From Anoplopoma fimbria (Eukaryota; Chordata; Actinopteri; Perciformes; Anoplopomatidae): a DNA stretch of 64,000 nucleotides. Of the stretch, positions 22,601 through 33,289 are shown piece after piece. The stretch covers positions 13,006,618 to 13,070,617 of the forward strand of contig NC_072451.1 of the NCBI RefSeq assembly GCF_027596085.1, in the 5' to 3' direction. The position numbers and the translations under genes were made by a program. The notes below the pieces were generated by a model that saw nothing but the letters and a program-made list of their open reading frames with translations, ran no database searches and was not told the origin of the DNA. Each line of letters begins with the position of its first letter. Position 1 is the stretch's first letter.

Positions 22601-25600
22601 CACATCTGGGAAACTTCTCTGTCATGCTTCAGTAATGTTAGGACCCAAACAGGTGGTGATAAATGATTTAATGATAATTCAACTTACAGAGTGAAAGTCC
22701 ACAAAACAGGCAATTTGATGCAAATACAAAAACATACCAGAAGCGCTGACACACAGGAGAACAGGCTGGACTACTGAATACAAAGTAAGAAGAGGCACTA
22801 ATAGACACAGGGGAAGCACACAAGGAGAGCAGGGTGATTACACACAGGTGGAAAAATTAAGAAGGAGCAGACAATCACAAAGGCAAAGTAAAGCCAGACA
22901 TGACACAGGGGGAGAACCGAGCTTACAAAATAAAGCGGGAACTAAACAAGAAACCTAGGACCTTAACATTCCCTTTTGTCTCTCTGCATGATTAAAGTGA
23001 TCCAGTTCGAGGTTCACTTGTTGGCGCAAGCTGATCCTGAAGCCCACTATCACAGCCTTTCTGAGTAACAGCACAAACACATCTTAAATTAATTGACAAC
23101 ATTGTTCTTCACAACGTTTGAAAAACTGATGAAGCCACAGTTTGTATATCCAGCCGCACAGTGTGTAACACAGTAGAACTTTAAGATTGTATTATATTAG
23201 CAAACTTTAGATTTGATGACTTACTCATCATTCATCTTCCGTAAGCGCTTATCCAGTTAAGGGTCGCAGACTTACTCATCAATTTATTGTAATTCTTTAT
23301 CTATTTTTCTGTTTAAGACAATAAGATGTGATATAGTTATCCAATAAATACCCTCTTTATATAGGATAGCGCAGCAGCTGTTGGAAACATGGCTATTCAG
23401 AACGGGGCTGAGTGCCTGGTTTTGCTGCTGGCAGCTTTCTAGAAAACTGATCCTTCAAACAACTTCACATTTAACACTGAGCTTCCTTGGGTCCTCAGCA
23501 ACACACCTGCCGTGAAATAAATGAATCACACAACAAAGTTGCAGCTACTCACGGTCAGAAACACTGGTGAAATATACTGTGACTCAGGAAAAAGCACTAG
23601 GGACATACTTTTCTGTTAGACAAGGTGGACAACTCCCTGGAGCCAAAAAGCTATGGATTTATTATGATGTAATGCAATTATTACTATTCTAAGTCATTGT
23701 ACACCAAAATAACTTACAAAAGGGACTTAAGAATATGCAACTGGAGGGTATACTACTAACCATGTACATCTACTTCAGAGAAAAACATTGTAGTACTACA
23801 TTTACTTTACACAGAGACTGGTCACGTTGCAGATTCAGATTTCACTCACAAAATACAAACCAATTAAAATATGAGTTAAAAAATATGATTATTATTATGC
23901 ATTAAACTATCCAGCATTATAAATTGAAGGGGCCACCTTGAACAGACATTAAGTAAATATAAGTACATTTAAGTACATTGTGCTGATAATGCCTCTGTCA
24001 TTCTTCACTTGAAGTAAACATTTATATAGTTTTTAACTACTAATAGTTTTACTGTAGAAAGAAAGGTTTGATTTCTGTTAATAATATCATGCTGTTAATG
24101 TCTTAATTGTACCAAATTTTTAAAAAGCACTTTAATGGGGGGTAGAGTTATTTATTTTTCTGCCTTGGAAACAGTGGTACTTTATTCAATTTTTTCAATT
24201 CAATTCAATGTATTTTGTATAGCCCAAAACCCAAATAACAAATTTGCCTCAGAGGGCTTTACAATTTGTACACATAGGACATCCTCTGTCTCGGGACCCT
24301 CACATCGGCATAGGAAAAACTCCCCTAAAAAAAACCTTTAAGAGGGAGAAAAAAAGGAAGAAACCTTAGGGAGAGCAACAGAGGAGGGATCCTTCTACTA
24401 GGATGGACAGAAATGCAATAGATAGTAGTAAGGGGAATAATGATGGAAAAAATTAAGACTACTAAAAATGACAGCAGCAATGGATATAGTAGAATAACAA
24501 TAATGATAAGAGCAGTAATGGTATAGGGAATAGTAATAGTAATGTGACTAATAATAATAGTGGTAGTATCAGTAGGTGTCAGCAGGGCCACAGCAGGAGG
24601 CACGAGCACGGTCTAGATATAACCCAGATTCATGGAAACCTGCAAGGGCGAGAAAGCACAAGGACCCCGGGGAAGAAGCAAAGTCAGAAATGTGCATAAA
24701 TGGGACATAAATACAGATGGAGAGAGAGAAGAGGAGAGAGGAGCTCAGTGTATCCTAGGTAGTCCCCTGGCAGTCTAGGACTATAGCAGCATATCTAGGG
24801 GCTAGACCAAGGCAAACATGAGCCAGCCCTAACTATAAGTATTATCAAAAAGGAAGGTCTTAAGCCCACTCTTAAAAGTGGTGAGTGTGTCTGCCCCCCG
24901 GACTGAAACTGGAAGCTGGTTTATGTCAATAAAGCATAATGAATTGAATTGAGAGAGACTTTTTGACTTTTAAACGTCCTTGAATAATAATGTTACACTA
25001 TGTGCTGAATTTATTACAATATTTAAATAGTTTTTGGTATTTTTTTTCATAATGTTATAACTTAATATATTATGATGGTTTTCTTACATTATGTGCTGAT
25101 TATTACAGTATGAATTGCTATAGCAGGCAGCAGAGAGCGGGTTTGGGCTTCACAGAGCTGAGCAAAATTAATTCTGTCTAAAGAAGGACTGGGAGCATCA
25201 CACACTTCTTATTTCATCAAGACAATGAATGCAGTAATACCGCACTCAGCGTCTCTCCATCATTTGTCTTAGCATGTTGGAGACATGTCTCAACTGCTCA
25301 ATTAAAAATGTTCAGCAAGTTTGGTGATTGGACAAACTGTCATTGGCCAGATATGCGTCAGGCCCATGCACAAGATTGGAACTAGTGGTGCCCCCTATTG
25401 GGCAGTTTCCAAATAGTTTTACACAAGTGGTTCAACATTGTCATGAAACATATCCTGTGAGTTTAGTAGTGATTTGATAAACAATATTGTATCTATTTTC
25501 TGATTTGTGTTTTGCTACGCTCATTCTTGGGTTCAGCCTTCAGTTCTGGGGATAGTTGTGGCAAACTCTCCATCAGTACTTCAGCAAACTCTGGATTCAT

Positions 25601-28600
25601 AGACTGTATATAAGAAGTGGACGAGTCATCGTGACGTGAGGCCGCGAGTTTAACGATTTCACAGTCGCCATGTTGAAGGAAGTTACCATATTTGAAATTT
25701 TGAGAAATTATGTAGAGAGCTTTATGGTCTATTTGACTCTAAATGGACCATAATTTATAAAATGAACATTGTGTTGTATTAAAGAAGACTTGAAACTAGC
25801 ATTTGAAGACATAAACTCAAATTCACAATGTTTACTGAGTTAATTGATCAAGTTAGTACAGTTGTTTTTTCATTGACTTCCATGCAATCCGATTTATTTC
25901 TGGGGCGGCTGTGGCACATGAGGTAGAGCGCTTGACCCGCAACCACAAGGTTGGTGGTTCGAACCCCTCTACCGGCAACATGCCGAGGTGTCCTTGAGCG
26001 AGACACCTAACCCCAAAATTGCTCCCCGGGCGCTTCATTGCAGCCCACTGCTCCTCCAGGATGGGTCAAATGCAGAGAACTGAATTTCCCCATTGTGGGA
26101 CTAATAAAGGCTTAATTATTATTATTATTAAACGGTGGAGTGGCCCCCTGCTGGTCAGTAGAGAGAATGCAAGTGTTAATAGACTTCACTTGGCAGAACC
26201 GGAGGTTGCCGCCTGGCTGGATCACACTCTTCTCAGCTACAGTCTCTCATAAAAGTCTACAGTCCCCTCCTTAATTTCTTAATTCAGAAGTGACTCGCCC
26301 ATCAGACAAATGCAAACAGTGCATGTGCTTATCCTCACCTGTTGCTTCTCCATCCCAAAGAAAAAGGAGGTAGATTCATTAATTTCATTCAAGATAGAAA
26401 CTGAAGCCCTCAAAGGAGCCTGCTTGTAACAGTAACCACTCAGCCCACCAACACATAAGGCGCCAGATACAGAAAGCACCACCAATTAGACTCAACCAAA
26501 TTACAACACAGTTAAACAAAACTACAAAGTAGAGATTGAGTGAGCACACACTCGCCAAAGGAAAACCTGGAGGGCGGGGTTAGAGGAGGTGGAGCTGAAG
26601 ATGGGTTTTGAGGAGGTGAAAAGGAAGAGGGGTTTAGAGGAGGCAGAGAGGGTGTAAGCAGAGGTCGAGGTGAAGGGGGTGTTACAGGAGGTGGAGCTGA
26701 AGTGGGGGTTAGATGAGGTGGAGATGAAAATGGGTTTAGAGGAGGCAGAGGTTGAGGTGAAGGGGGGGTTAGAGGAGGTGGAGCTGAAGAGGGGTTTAGA
26801 GGATGTGAAGAGGGTGTAAGAGGAGGTGGAGGTGAAGATGGGGTTAGAGGTGGTGAAGACGGGGTTAGAGGAGGTGGGGTGAAGGCGGGGTTAGATGAGG
26901 CGGAGCTGAACAGGGGGCTAGAGGAGGTTGAGTCTGATCTTAATACTCATCTAAACTTTGATGCCTCATCAAAAGACAGTGATTCTTACTGTGATTTCAC
27001 ACTTAAAGGTGAATTACACTAACACACAACATACACTCCCTGTTCGTTTTCATACAAACTTTAAACCCTGAGAAATCTAGCTGTGAACTTGTCTATTCCA
27101 GTAATGTCCATAATGCTACTTTAAAGGCCTTGGAAGGAGCAGTTGACAAAGTCACCCTACCCCAAAGTCCATCCATTCAAGGTCCAATCCATTCAGTAGC
27201 TATTCTGGAGCTTTCAATTGTAGTTTTGGTAGATAAGTCAAGTAAGTTTTTGTGAGACCGGCAATCATTAAAAAATTGATTTCATAGCAGGTAAATATGA
27301 GATACAATTTGTACTCTTAGAGATGATCCGGGTCCCTTCTTGGTTCACCTAAAACAGAGTTCAGCGAGTCAAAAGGTTTCGTAGGTTTTTGGTTTGCTTT
27401 GCTGAATGCACTGTAACCCTTATTTTTTTCTATAAACTGTATTATTATAGTATTGGTTTTCTTGCTCCATACATAAAGCGGTGGTTGCTGTTGTGTTTGT
27501 TATAGCTGTCCTCGGTGAGCTGTGATACTTGACTTATCACTATCCAAAGTGTATCCGGAATTAGCCACCGAGCCAGGGAACCAGAACTTTCCCCCAAAGC
27601 AGACAACGGAGGAAACAATGGACACACGACATGATATTCCTCTAAGTTCCTACAGTAGAAGTGGGTTAATAATACCAGTTGTTAGACATTTTTGCCAGTT
27701 CCACAATCTGGAATACCTCTCAGGTCAGGTGTAAACATATCAGCTGGGTGGAGTTTGACTTCCTGCCTGCAACAGGCAGACAATAAGTGAGGAGCAGGGC
27801 AGTACTCCAACATCAGATCTGCTGCCTCTGTTGGTGTTTGATTTTCCTTGGTAGACAATGAAACAACTAAAGAGTGACTTATTTGCAGTTAGGGCTAGCC
27901 AGTTTGATGCTGGTCTCTGTTGTAGCTCCTTGTGGACAGATTTTGTTTGAAGTAGGCTACTCCCCCTTGCAATTTAGCTACATGGCATTATGAGAGATAG
28001 TATGAGACTGATGTTGTTAACGCAAACACCCTCAGCATACTCGGCCCCTGGGACACCCCCTGCCAATCGCACCTCCTTCGTTGGAGTCACCCCTCGAGAC
28101 CCAGGTGGACTCTACCAAGCCCAGGTTAGTATGATTCGTTTGACAATATTTAGCCTAATTTGGAAGAGATTCAGTTCTCCTGCCCAGATTATTGGGTGGT
28201 TAAGAGCTCCAGAATCGGTAACAAAAGCAAATCAGTTGCCACTTAATTATCATAGTATCTCGCCATGCAAATAGCAGCAGAAGATGCTGAGATTTGGATA
28301 TATCCGCCTCTGAGACCTCTGCCATTCCAGACATAGAATAGAGGTCAATAAAAAATGAATATACAAATTTGCTTGGTGGTGCTCAAAGGTGAATAATGAC
28401 ATGTAGTGTTGAAGCGCTTTGAGTGGTCTGAAGACTAGAGGTGCTGACTGAGATCAAGCCAACACTTGATCTCAGTCCATGGTCAAATCATATACTGTCA
28501 TTTATACAAAATGCATTCAACCGGTTCAGATTGAGCTAAAAATGATAATATAATAAGTCTCTATCCATTAAAATGAACAGGCAGCTAGCGGCTGACTCAG

Positions 28601-30905
28601 CAAAGTTAGCGGAAGGACTAGGTATGGTTTTCAAAGTAAGTTGTTCATAAAGGGTGTACACAAAATACCTATATAAAGTAAATAAGATGAATTCGATTTT
28701 CTTTACAAGTATAAAACAAATAGAAACAAAGAAAATACCACTTAAATGTTAGGGAAATACCTTTAATCTTTGATTTTAATTTAAATAACTCCTAGTAATT
28801 ATTAATTAAATAAATACTGGAATTATGCCAAGAATTATTAATTAAATAATTCTTGGCAATGGCTGGTATTCATTTGAATTGCAGACATCACTTACTACAT
28901 ACAGAATGTTTTTTGTACATACTCTTTTTGAACACCTTATTTTGACAACAGGAAGTAGTCACATGTGTATCCTAATGCTTACCTCCATCCGTTGCAAGCT
29001 GTCAGCTCATAGAGTCTTTTTATGACAGTAAAGGAAAACATTCCAAATGCCAGTCAGCTGTTTTGACATCGGAGAAGCAAGTGACATCTCTATGCATGCT
29101 GGCGTTGTACTCTGATAAACATTATAAGAGGAAAAACACTTTAGTTTTATTGAGAAAATTTGGTAATTAACTTGTGATCTCGAGATTATAGACACCAGGG
29201 CACCTGTCAGCGAGATTCCAGTGCTACACGCCACCTACTTCCAGCAAACAAAGCAGCTTGCTCTAGTCCATCTCTTTACTGTAGACAACCTTGCAGTCAT
29301 TTACCTCATCATCAAAGGATGCCGCACAGCCCCATCAATCTTGCATTTCACGCTCCGCCTAATCCAGCACTCTATTACACACCAGTACGTTCTCCAGGCA
29401 GCACATGTCCAGGCCACTCAAACACAGTTGTTTTCTCGTTTCTCAATCCAGAAGTTCCGAAGTTCGGCCTTCTTGCAGACACCCATCCAACATCAGCTCC
29501 TTCATATTTTACGCTGTCGATCAACTTGTAAATCCTGCCCCAATTTCGCCGATCATCAATTTAGAGAACTCCATAGTCGATAAAATTTCTCCATCAACCT
29601 TTTCGTTCAACTGGTCAGCTTGGAAGAGTTTCCCCTACTTCCTCAACGTGACCAGTACACCATAATCTTCCCGTCATTCAATCTTGTCCCATGATCTGTT
29701 TTAGTTACCATTGCCCATTCTGTGATAGCCATCAAGAACACTTACCATCCAACTTAGCGTAGTAGAATAAGCTTCTAATACTCTTATGCGGTAGCCCTAG
29801 CCTGGCCTCCAGCTGTCCTAACTATCTAACCCTAATCCATAACATCACTCTCAAAGGTCTTCTACACAAAAAATCTTAGCAGCTACTTCCTACTGGTAAC
29901 TCGCCGTCACTATGGATACACACTATCTGCTCCTTAGACAAAAATCCTCACATTGCTCGAACTTTAGGAACAACATTTTCTCCTGCCTTTTTCGCTTGTT
30001 GTTTTTTTGAGGCTTTGTTCCAAGTTCTCCGCCTCATCCTATCACTTTAACCCATGCCATACACTTGCATCATGGGGTCTAGACAAATGACTACATCCAC
30101 TACATTTGCTCAGATCTCAACTCTGCTCGACCTAGTCCCAAGTAACCTTGGTTTTTTTGGGGTTCGTTGTACCCGGGTGCGACGGAGGAGTTCCCTATTG
30201 AAGCTACCCACAACTAATTTGGCTAAGCGGACAAGTTTGATTAAGTTAAAGTTTTGCATCTCAATCATGTTCTGCTTTAATAAATCTGTAAACGCTTTTA
30301 TTTTTTATTTTGCTTTTGATTAGTGAAACATGTTAAAAGGAATGGGAGAGAGAATTATATTTAAAATAACAGCTAGCAAAAGTTGAAGGGTTTCCTTTTC
30401 ATCATTTGATTGGTGCCCTCATGGATTATTACAGTTTGGGTTGAGGGTGAGTATCATCGCAGGATTCAGTTCTCATCTCTTATTCAGTGTGAAATAGATC
30501 TCGAGCTTGGCTAACCTCTGACAGCGTGAGCAGCGATGGACCAGGTTCATTGCTGATGGGGATTGGAGTCGTACTGAATAACCTTTCCGCTGCTGCTGCT
30601 TATTTAAGCCAATCAGGAAAGTTCTGTGTTCTTTTAAAATGTTCCACAAAGTGGGTCAGCACCAATCATTTAAATAGGATCGTTATTTGTACTATCAATA
30701 GCTTCACATTCTGTAAGAAATCATAAAATAAGTAATAGCATAAATTCTTATATATATTTGTGGTTTACAAATTATATAACTTACAGTGTGTTGATTACCA
30801 ATGTTAGATTCTATGTACTTGTGTGTGAAGAAATGCAGGCTGAAGTTTAACATTTCAAAACTTGTGTCTTTGTCTCTGTTCCAGTCTTGGTATCTGGGCA
30901 ACTAA
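16485..30905 (+). CDS. Nuclear factor I (NFI) transcription factor, C-terminal four exons (NFIB/NFIC-like)
   Basis: NFI proteins bind TTGGC(N5)GCCAA as dimers through an N-terminal domain and regulate transcription through a proline-rich tail. Only the tail is here; the DNA-binding exons lie left of the window. Joined exons 16485-16642, 17686-17868, 28036-28124 and 30885-30905 read [20 protein letters not shown], then LNG...[52 protein letters not shown] and SWYLGN-stop. These are hallmark NFI C-terminal blocks, including the SPTSP.Y heptad resembling the RNA polymerase II CTD described for CTF1/NFIC. Splice phases agree except for one missing base in the second exon. Remembered paralog tails put [11 protein letters not shown] near NFIB/NFIC; this is not decisive. 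Introns are rich in mobile elements. Confidence 0.9.
16643..17685 (+). other. NFI intron, 1.04 kb
   Basis: GT-AG intron between two NFI exons. No coding sequence or clear element seen. It is AT-rich with a short ATTCAATTTAATTCAA stretch near 17095. Confidence 0.8.
17686..17868 (+). CDS. NFI exon: LNG...SSQMLAP...SPTSP block, with a 1-bp deletion
   Basis: Acceptor TTTTTCCAG ends at 17685; donor GTAAGT begins at 17869. It enters in phase 0 as [21 protein letters not shown]. The conserved remainder ([20 protein letters not shown] ... [13 protein letters not shown]) is in the next frame, so one C appears to be missing from the C6 run at 17744-17749. With seven Cs the exon would be 184 bp and end one base into a codon, which is exactly what the next exon (two bases, then 29 codons) needs. 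It could be a sequencing or assembly slip in a homopolymer, or a real frameshift. Confidence 0.88.
18700..18795 (+). repeat. LINE 3'-tail module (…GACTAATAAAGGATTATCTTA)
   Basis: CTGCTGCTTTAATCCGGCAA and CCCCGCTGCAGGACTAATAA correspond to the tail at 48755-48838 and partly to the SINE end near 26095. It is a 5'-truncated retroposon scrap. Confidence 0.55.
19020..19735 (-). mobile_element. Decayed non-LTR retrotransposon ORF2 C-terminal fragment
   Basis: On the - strand, an open stretch from 19735 reads [18 protein letters not shown], then [36 protein letters not shown]. Downstream, with stops, come [18 protein letters not shown] and [13 protein letters not shown]. The last looks like the CxFC..ETxxH motif at the C-terminus of Tx1/L1-like ORF2. 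The family is uncertain. The same frame runs on into the adjacent minisatellite. Confidence 0.45.
19750..20400. repeat. 39-bp minisatellite
   Basis: About 16 units of a 39-bp repeat based on CCTTTATTCTGACTCTACTG and TGTCTCTGCTGTCCCCTCA. Since 39 is a multiple of three, both strands carry long frames repeating 13 residues (for example [13 protein letters not shown] on +). These are not taken as genes. Confidence 0.9.
20640..21480 (+). pseudogene. Possible retrotransposon ORF remnant with CDSNGK motif
   Basis: Short + strand frames give [17 protein letters not shown] near 20985-21035 and [20 protein letters not shown] near 21350-21410. The second resembles the first block of an SGNH-like domain seen in some fish retrotransposon-related proteins. 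Frames are broken everywhere. The assignment is tentative. Confidence 0.3.
22285..22640 (+). mobile_element. LINE reverse transcriptase C-terminal fragment
   Basis: Read on + with stops: [47 protein letters not shown], then in other frames [10 protein letters not shown]. This fits the post-RT region of a fish LINE (FKYLG...DKARRA...) in a decayed copy. It may belong with the 20640-21480 remnant. Confidence 0.45.
22641..23365. other. Unassigned NFI intron sequence
   Basis: The interval 22690-22980 has the purine-rich, CACAGGGG/AGGAGAACA-type composition seen in LTR or DNA-element termini, but no ends or coding sequence could be defined. 23230-23272 is a reversed tail scrap of the SINE seen at 3668-4032. 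Confidence 0.3.
23366..23965 (+). repeat. Dispersed repeat, copy 1 (second copy at 63275-63805)
   Basis: From about 23445 (CTGATCCTTCAAACAACTTC) to 23950 the sequence matches 63325-63805 nearly base for base apart from small indels. Both copies are in the same orientation. No coding potential or terminal repeat was recognised. Confidence 0.8.
24190..24950 (-). mobile_element. L2-type LINE 3' UTR fragment
   Basis: Matches the 3' UTR of the full-length element at 9718-10800: CAATTCAATTCAATGTATTT at its tail end, CCTCAGAGGGCTTTACAA, the trinucleotide-rich core, CTATAGCAGCATATCTAGGG, and GTGTCTGCCCCCCGGACTGA at the 5' break near 24905. A GAATTGAATT scrap follows at 24941. Confidence 0.88.
25598..26225. 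mobile_element. MITE-like fish repeat interrupted by a tRNA-derived SINE
   Basis: The left part starts ATAGACTGTATATAAGAAGT and includes GAAGACTTGAAACTAGCATT; the right part includes GTGGCCCCCTGCTGGTCAGT and CGGAGGTTGCCGCC. I recall this combination as a common teleost non-autonomous repeat. The SINE at 25897-26130 separates the two parts. Confidence 0.5.
25897..26130 (+). mobile_element. tRNA-derived SINE
   Basis: A-box-like GGCACATGAGGTAGAGCGC near 25912 and B-box GGTTCGAACCC near 25957 lie about 45 bp apart. The body contains GTGTCCTTGAGCGAGACACC, and it ends in GACTAATAAAGGCTTAATTA with an ATT trinucleotide tail. It is not a functional tRNA gene: the cloverleaf is not maintained and a long unrelated body follows. 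Confidence 0.8.
26560..26935 (+). repeat. GA-rich minisatellite
   Basis: Imperfect tandem copies of GGGGTTAGAGGAGGTGGAGC and TGAAGATGGG-like units of variable length (about 24-33 bp) on a purine-only strand. Such tracts can form triplex DNA. They are not coding. Confidence 0.8.
26940..28035. other. NFI intron, no element recognised
   Basis: Mostly single-copy-looking AT-rich sequence up to the acceptor at 28035. No coding region seen. Confidence 0.4.
28036..28124 (+). CDS. NFI exon: [11 protein letters not shown]...GLYQAQ block
   Basis: Acceptor CACCCTCAG ends at 28035; donor GTTAGT begins at 28125. The exon is 89 bp: two bases finish a Thr codon, then 29 codons read [20 protein letters not shown] followed by DPGGLYQAQ, ending in phase 0. 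The upstream intron is 10.2 kb. The Thr codon split by this intron sits inside the SPTSP-T-YSAP heptad-like motif. Confidence 0.93.
28375..28442 (+). repeat. SINE 3' scrap
   Basis: GGTGAATAATGACATGTAGT and GCGCTTTGAGTGGTCTGAAG match the 3' part of the SINE at 60971-61281. Confidence 0.6.
28827..28857. other. Near-perfect hairpin
   Basis: GCCAAGAATTATT pairs with AATAATTCTTGGC around a short AT loop. It lies in the NFI intron and nothing supports a function. Confidence 0.7.
29220..30200 (+). mobile_element. Decayed DIRS-like retrotransposon (RNase H and tyrosine recombinase scraps)
   Basis: RNase H-like block: [20 protein letters not shown] followed by [20 protein letters not shown] and QAAHV, then CPGHSNTV and [14 protein letters not shown] in a neighbouring frame. 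In DIRS elements this is the DN..A..Y, HVPGxxN, LSR...L...PHPTP order. Further on, frames near 29960-30020 resemble a degraded tyrosine-recombinase helix ([12 protein letters not shown]). No intact frame. It lies in the last NFI intron. Confidence 0.5.
30885..30905 (+). CDS. NFI terminal coding exon: SWYLGN-stop
   Basis: Acceptor TCTCTGTTCCAG ends at 30884. Only six codons plus TAA (30903-30905) remain: S-W-Y-L-G-N. The SWYLG end is the family's usual C-terminus following ...YQAQ; the extra Asn is unusual. The exon continues as 3' UTR for an unknown distance. Confidence 0.92.
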   Translation, partial: SWYLGN

Positions 30906-33281
30906 GTGAACTGTGGAGGAAAGGTGATTGTCAAAGCAGCACTGTCCTGGAGGAAAGGAAACGATGCTGTCATGACATTACCAGAGGAAAAATATATTCA
31001 TCTTTATAGAAGTATAACATGTGGTCATACATATATATAAATATACAGTGTAATATATTTGTATATCTGTATGTACCCAGAAGAAACAGCCTGGATAGAA
31101 GAAGGATGCCGCTCTCACTCAGCCATGTTACAGACACAGAGTGAACTATGCCATGTGACACTAAATAGTTCTTACAAATGGCCACTGGTGCGATGTGATT
31201 TTCAGTGGTTGGTCTAGATGAACTCAGACCAGAAGCAGGCCTAAACACACCAGATCCTAAGAAGCCTGTATCCCAACTGTATTCCCAGGATGAGGCCCGT
31301 ATCCCTGGAATGGATGTCAGCCTTTAGCCATATACCCTGGGTCTCTACTCTATATCCAGTGCAAGGACTCCTCCCCAGGACAGACCTTATCCCACCTCAA
31401 CACCCAGAATTCCCCTCTCCGCTGCAGGTGCTGCTTAAAATATATATGCAAATAAGCCTCCCTTTTTTCTGAACCCACTAGAAAGAGATCCTGTTGTATG
31501 TAATGTTTTTTTGCATTTTTTATTGTGTTATGGATACATCTGAAGAAAATGTAGAGTTTAAACTGAGCAGTTTTTTTTTCTCTTCCCAGCAAAAGACAGA
31601 GGCTTTGCCTTTTTTATTGACAATCATCAGCCTAAAACCATAACGTTGCTTTGCTAAGCTAATGTGTTTAAGACTGTTTGATTTTACTAAACATAAGTGC
31701 TACAGTTGAACACCAGTGTAGAGTTAGGCCCAGTGGGACTAGAACCAGGAGGGGCTGTGGTCATCTTTTCAGATGCTCATCATTTTGTCATGACACAATT
31801 GTTTGAGGGCTGACATGCATCCGCCTGTGAAACCTGGACCATGTGGCAGCAGTAGACTGGCTGCTGATTTCAATGTGTTTGAAACAGTAGCATAGTGTAT
31901 GTGTGTGTGTGTGTGTGTGAGTGTGTGTGAGTGTGTCTGTGACTGTGTCTGTGACTGTTTGTGTGTGTGTGTGTGTGTGTATGTCAGATTGTGAGTATGG
32001 CTCCTGCATTTACACTCCCTGGTCTGTTTTGAAATTATTTGGTTTGTGTCTAATAGAGCACAGTGACATGTTTGTTGTGGTATGAAGGTGTATCAAAAAG
32101 AGCTACAGCAGGCATTGCACTAGGATTAAGTCCATGATGTGGCATATTAGCAGACCGACAGGCTGTGGTGGGTTTCTCTTGTAGATGTCAATGATTATGG
32201 TTCTGACTGACTTGAAGTTTCTTGTTCAGCTCCAGAATGGTCTAGAAGCCAACCTGACCTGACCTGTCTGCAACAGTAGGGTTTGTGTTGGGTTTCAGAT
32301 GAACAGAAAGCCAGTGTTTCAAGTCCAACCTTGATGGTTTACCACCGGCAGCAAGCAATACGCTTGCTTTTCTGTGTCCAACCTTGACACAATATTTGCA
32401 TCATATTTTCCTTAGTGAGGCAAAGCAATATTCTATCTTTTGGAAGCTTAATTCAGTCAGTAATTGTTTGAAAGACATTTAATAGCTTAAACTCTTACAT
32501 TCTGCTTTTTAACTTAGTGTAAGAATCTTCAAAGTAACAAAGAGAGATATCAGGTCAGCTTATAGCAACAACTCAGTCTGTGTGTAGTTGTCAAAGATCT
32601 AAATGCAGAACCAAAATCAAAAGAGAAAATATAGCGTTATTAATATTTGTCGGTAAAAGTAAATGCATGCAGCCTGGCCTTTTGCTATTTTGTACACCAT
32701 ATCTTTGGAGATGAAACCACTGAATGTACATTTTATTTTAAGGTATTCATATTTCTTAATATGTGCCAATCTTTTTAATCTCCAAGGCTTTGCAACTATA
32801 AAGTAGTCTATTGAAACACGTTGCCTGAGGATGTGGATTGGTGTTTCTGTGTTGAGATGTGATCAGATGGAACTGCAAGCCAATTTGCTCTATTCACATG
32901 AATTCGACTGCTCGAGTGTTTGTGCCGTCCAAAGACGTTATACTCCATGATTTGGTCGCTTGCATTCCCTGTGCAAACCGTACGGGAGAAGTCAAAACAT
33001 TATTATTTTACTTGTATTACAGCAGTGGTCACACAGGTGTCCTCCATCTACCTCGAAAGATAAAATGTCCTCCAAGGGCCAAACCAAGGTTAAAAATGCA
33101 ATAATTCCCACCCATGCTGAAGCCTTAGCAGTGGACCTGATCCAGTGAATAGTAGAGCCGTGGTGCACTATCAGTGGAAATATTGGATTCATACAATGGT
33201 TTCACCCTTGGAAAAAATCATTCCATGTAGAAGGCAGACAATTTTGGAAACGGCAACTGCCAGTAGTAAAAGATAACTATC
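30906..33281 (+). other. Probable NFI 3' UTR or downstream sequence
   Basis: Starts directly after the NFI stop. NFI mRNAs usually have long 3' UTRs, so some of this should be transcribed, but the cleavage site is not evident. A (TG)n microsatellite lies at 31892-31982. No open frame of note. Confidence 0.45.
31892..31982 (+). repeat. (TG)n microsatellite
   Basis: Two (TG)n blocks with GAGTG and CTGTGAC interruptions between them. Confidence 0.95.
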
Positions 33282-33289
33282 CCCTAAGG

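Noticed and set aside
25912..25985. Possible tRNA genes at SINE heads (also 3678, 41295, 60978, 56700)
   Set aside because: A- and B-box motifs are present but acceptor and other stems are not maintained, and each head is joined to a SINE body.
26560..26935. CRISPR-like regular array
   Set aside because: Units are contiguous and degenerate with no unique spacers. The genome is eukaryotic; this is a minisatellite. The same applies to the 39-bp and 27-bp arrays.
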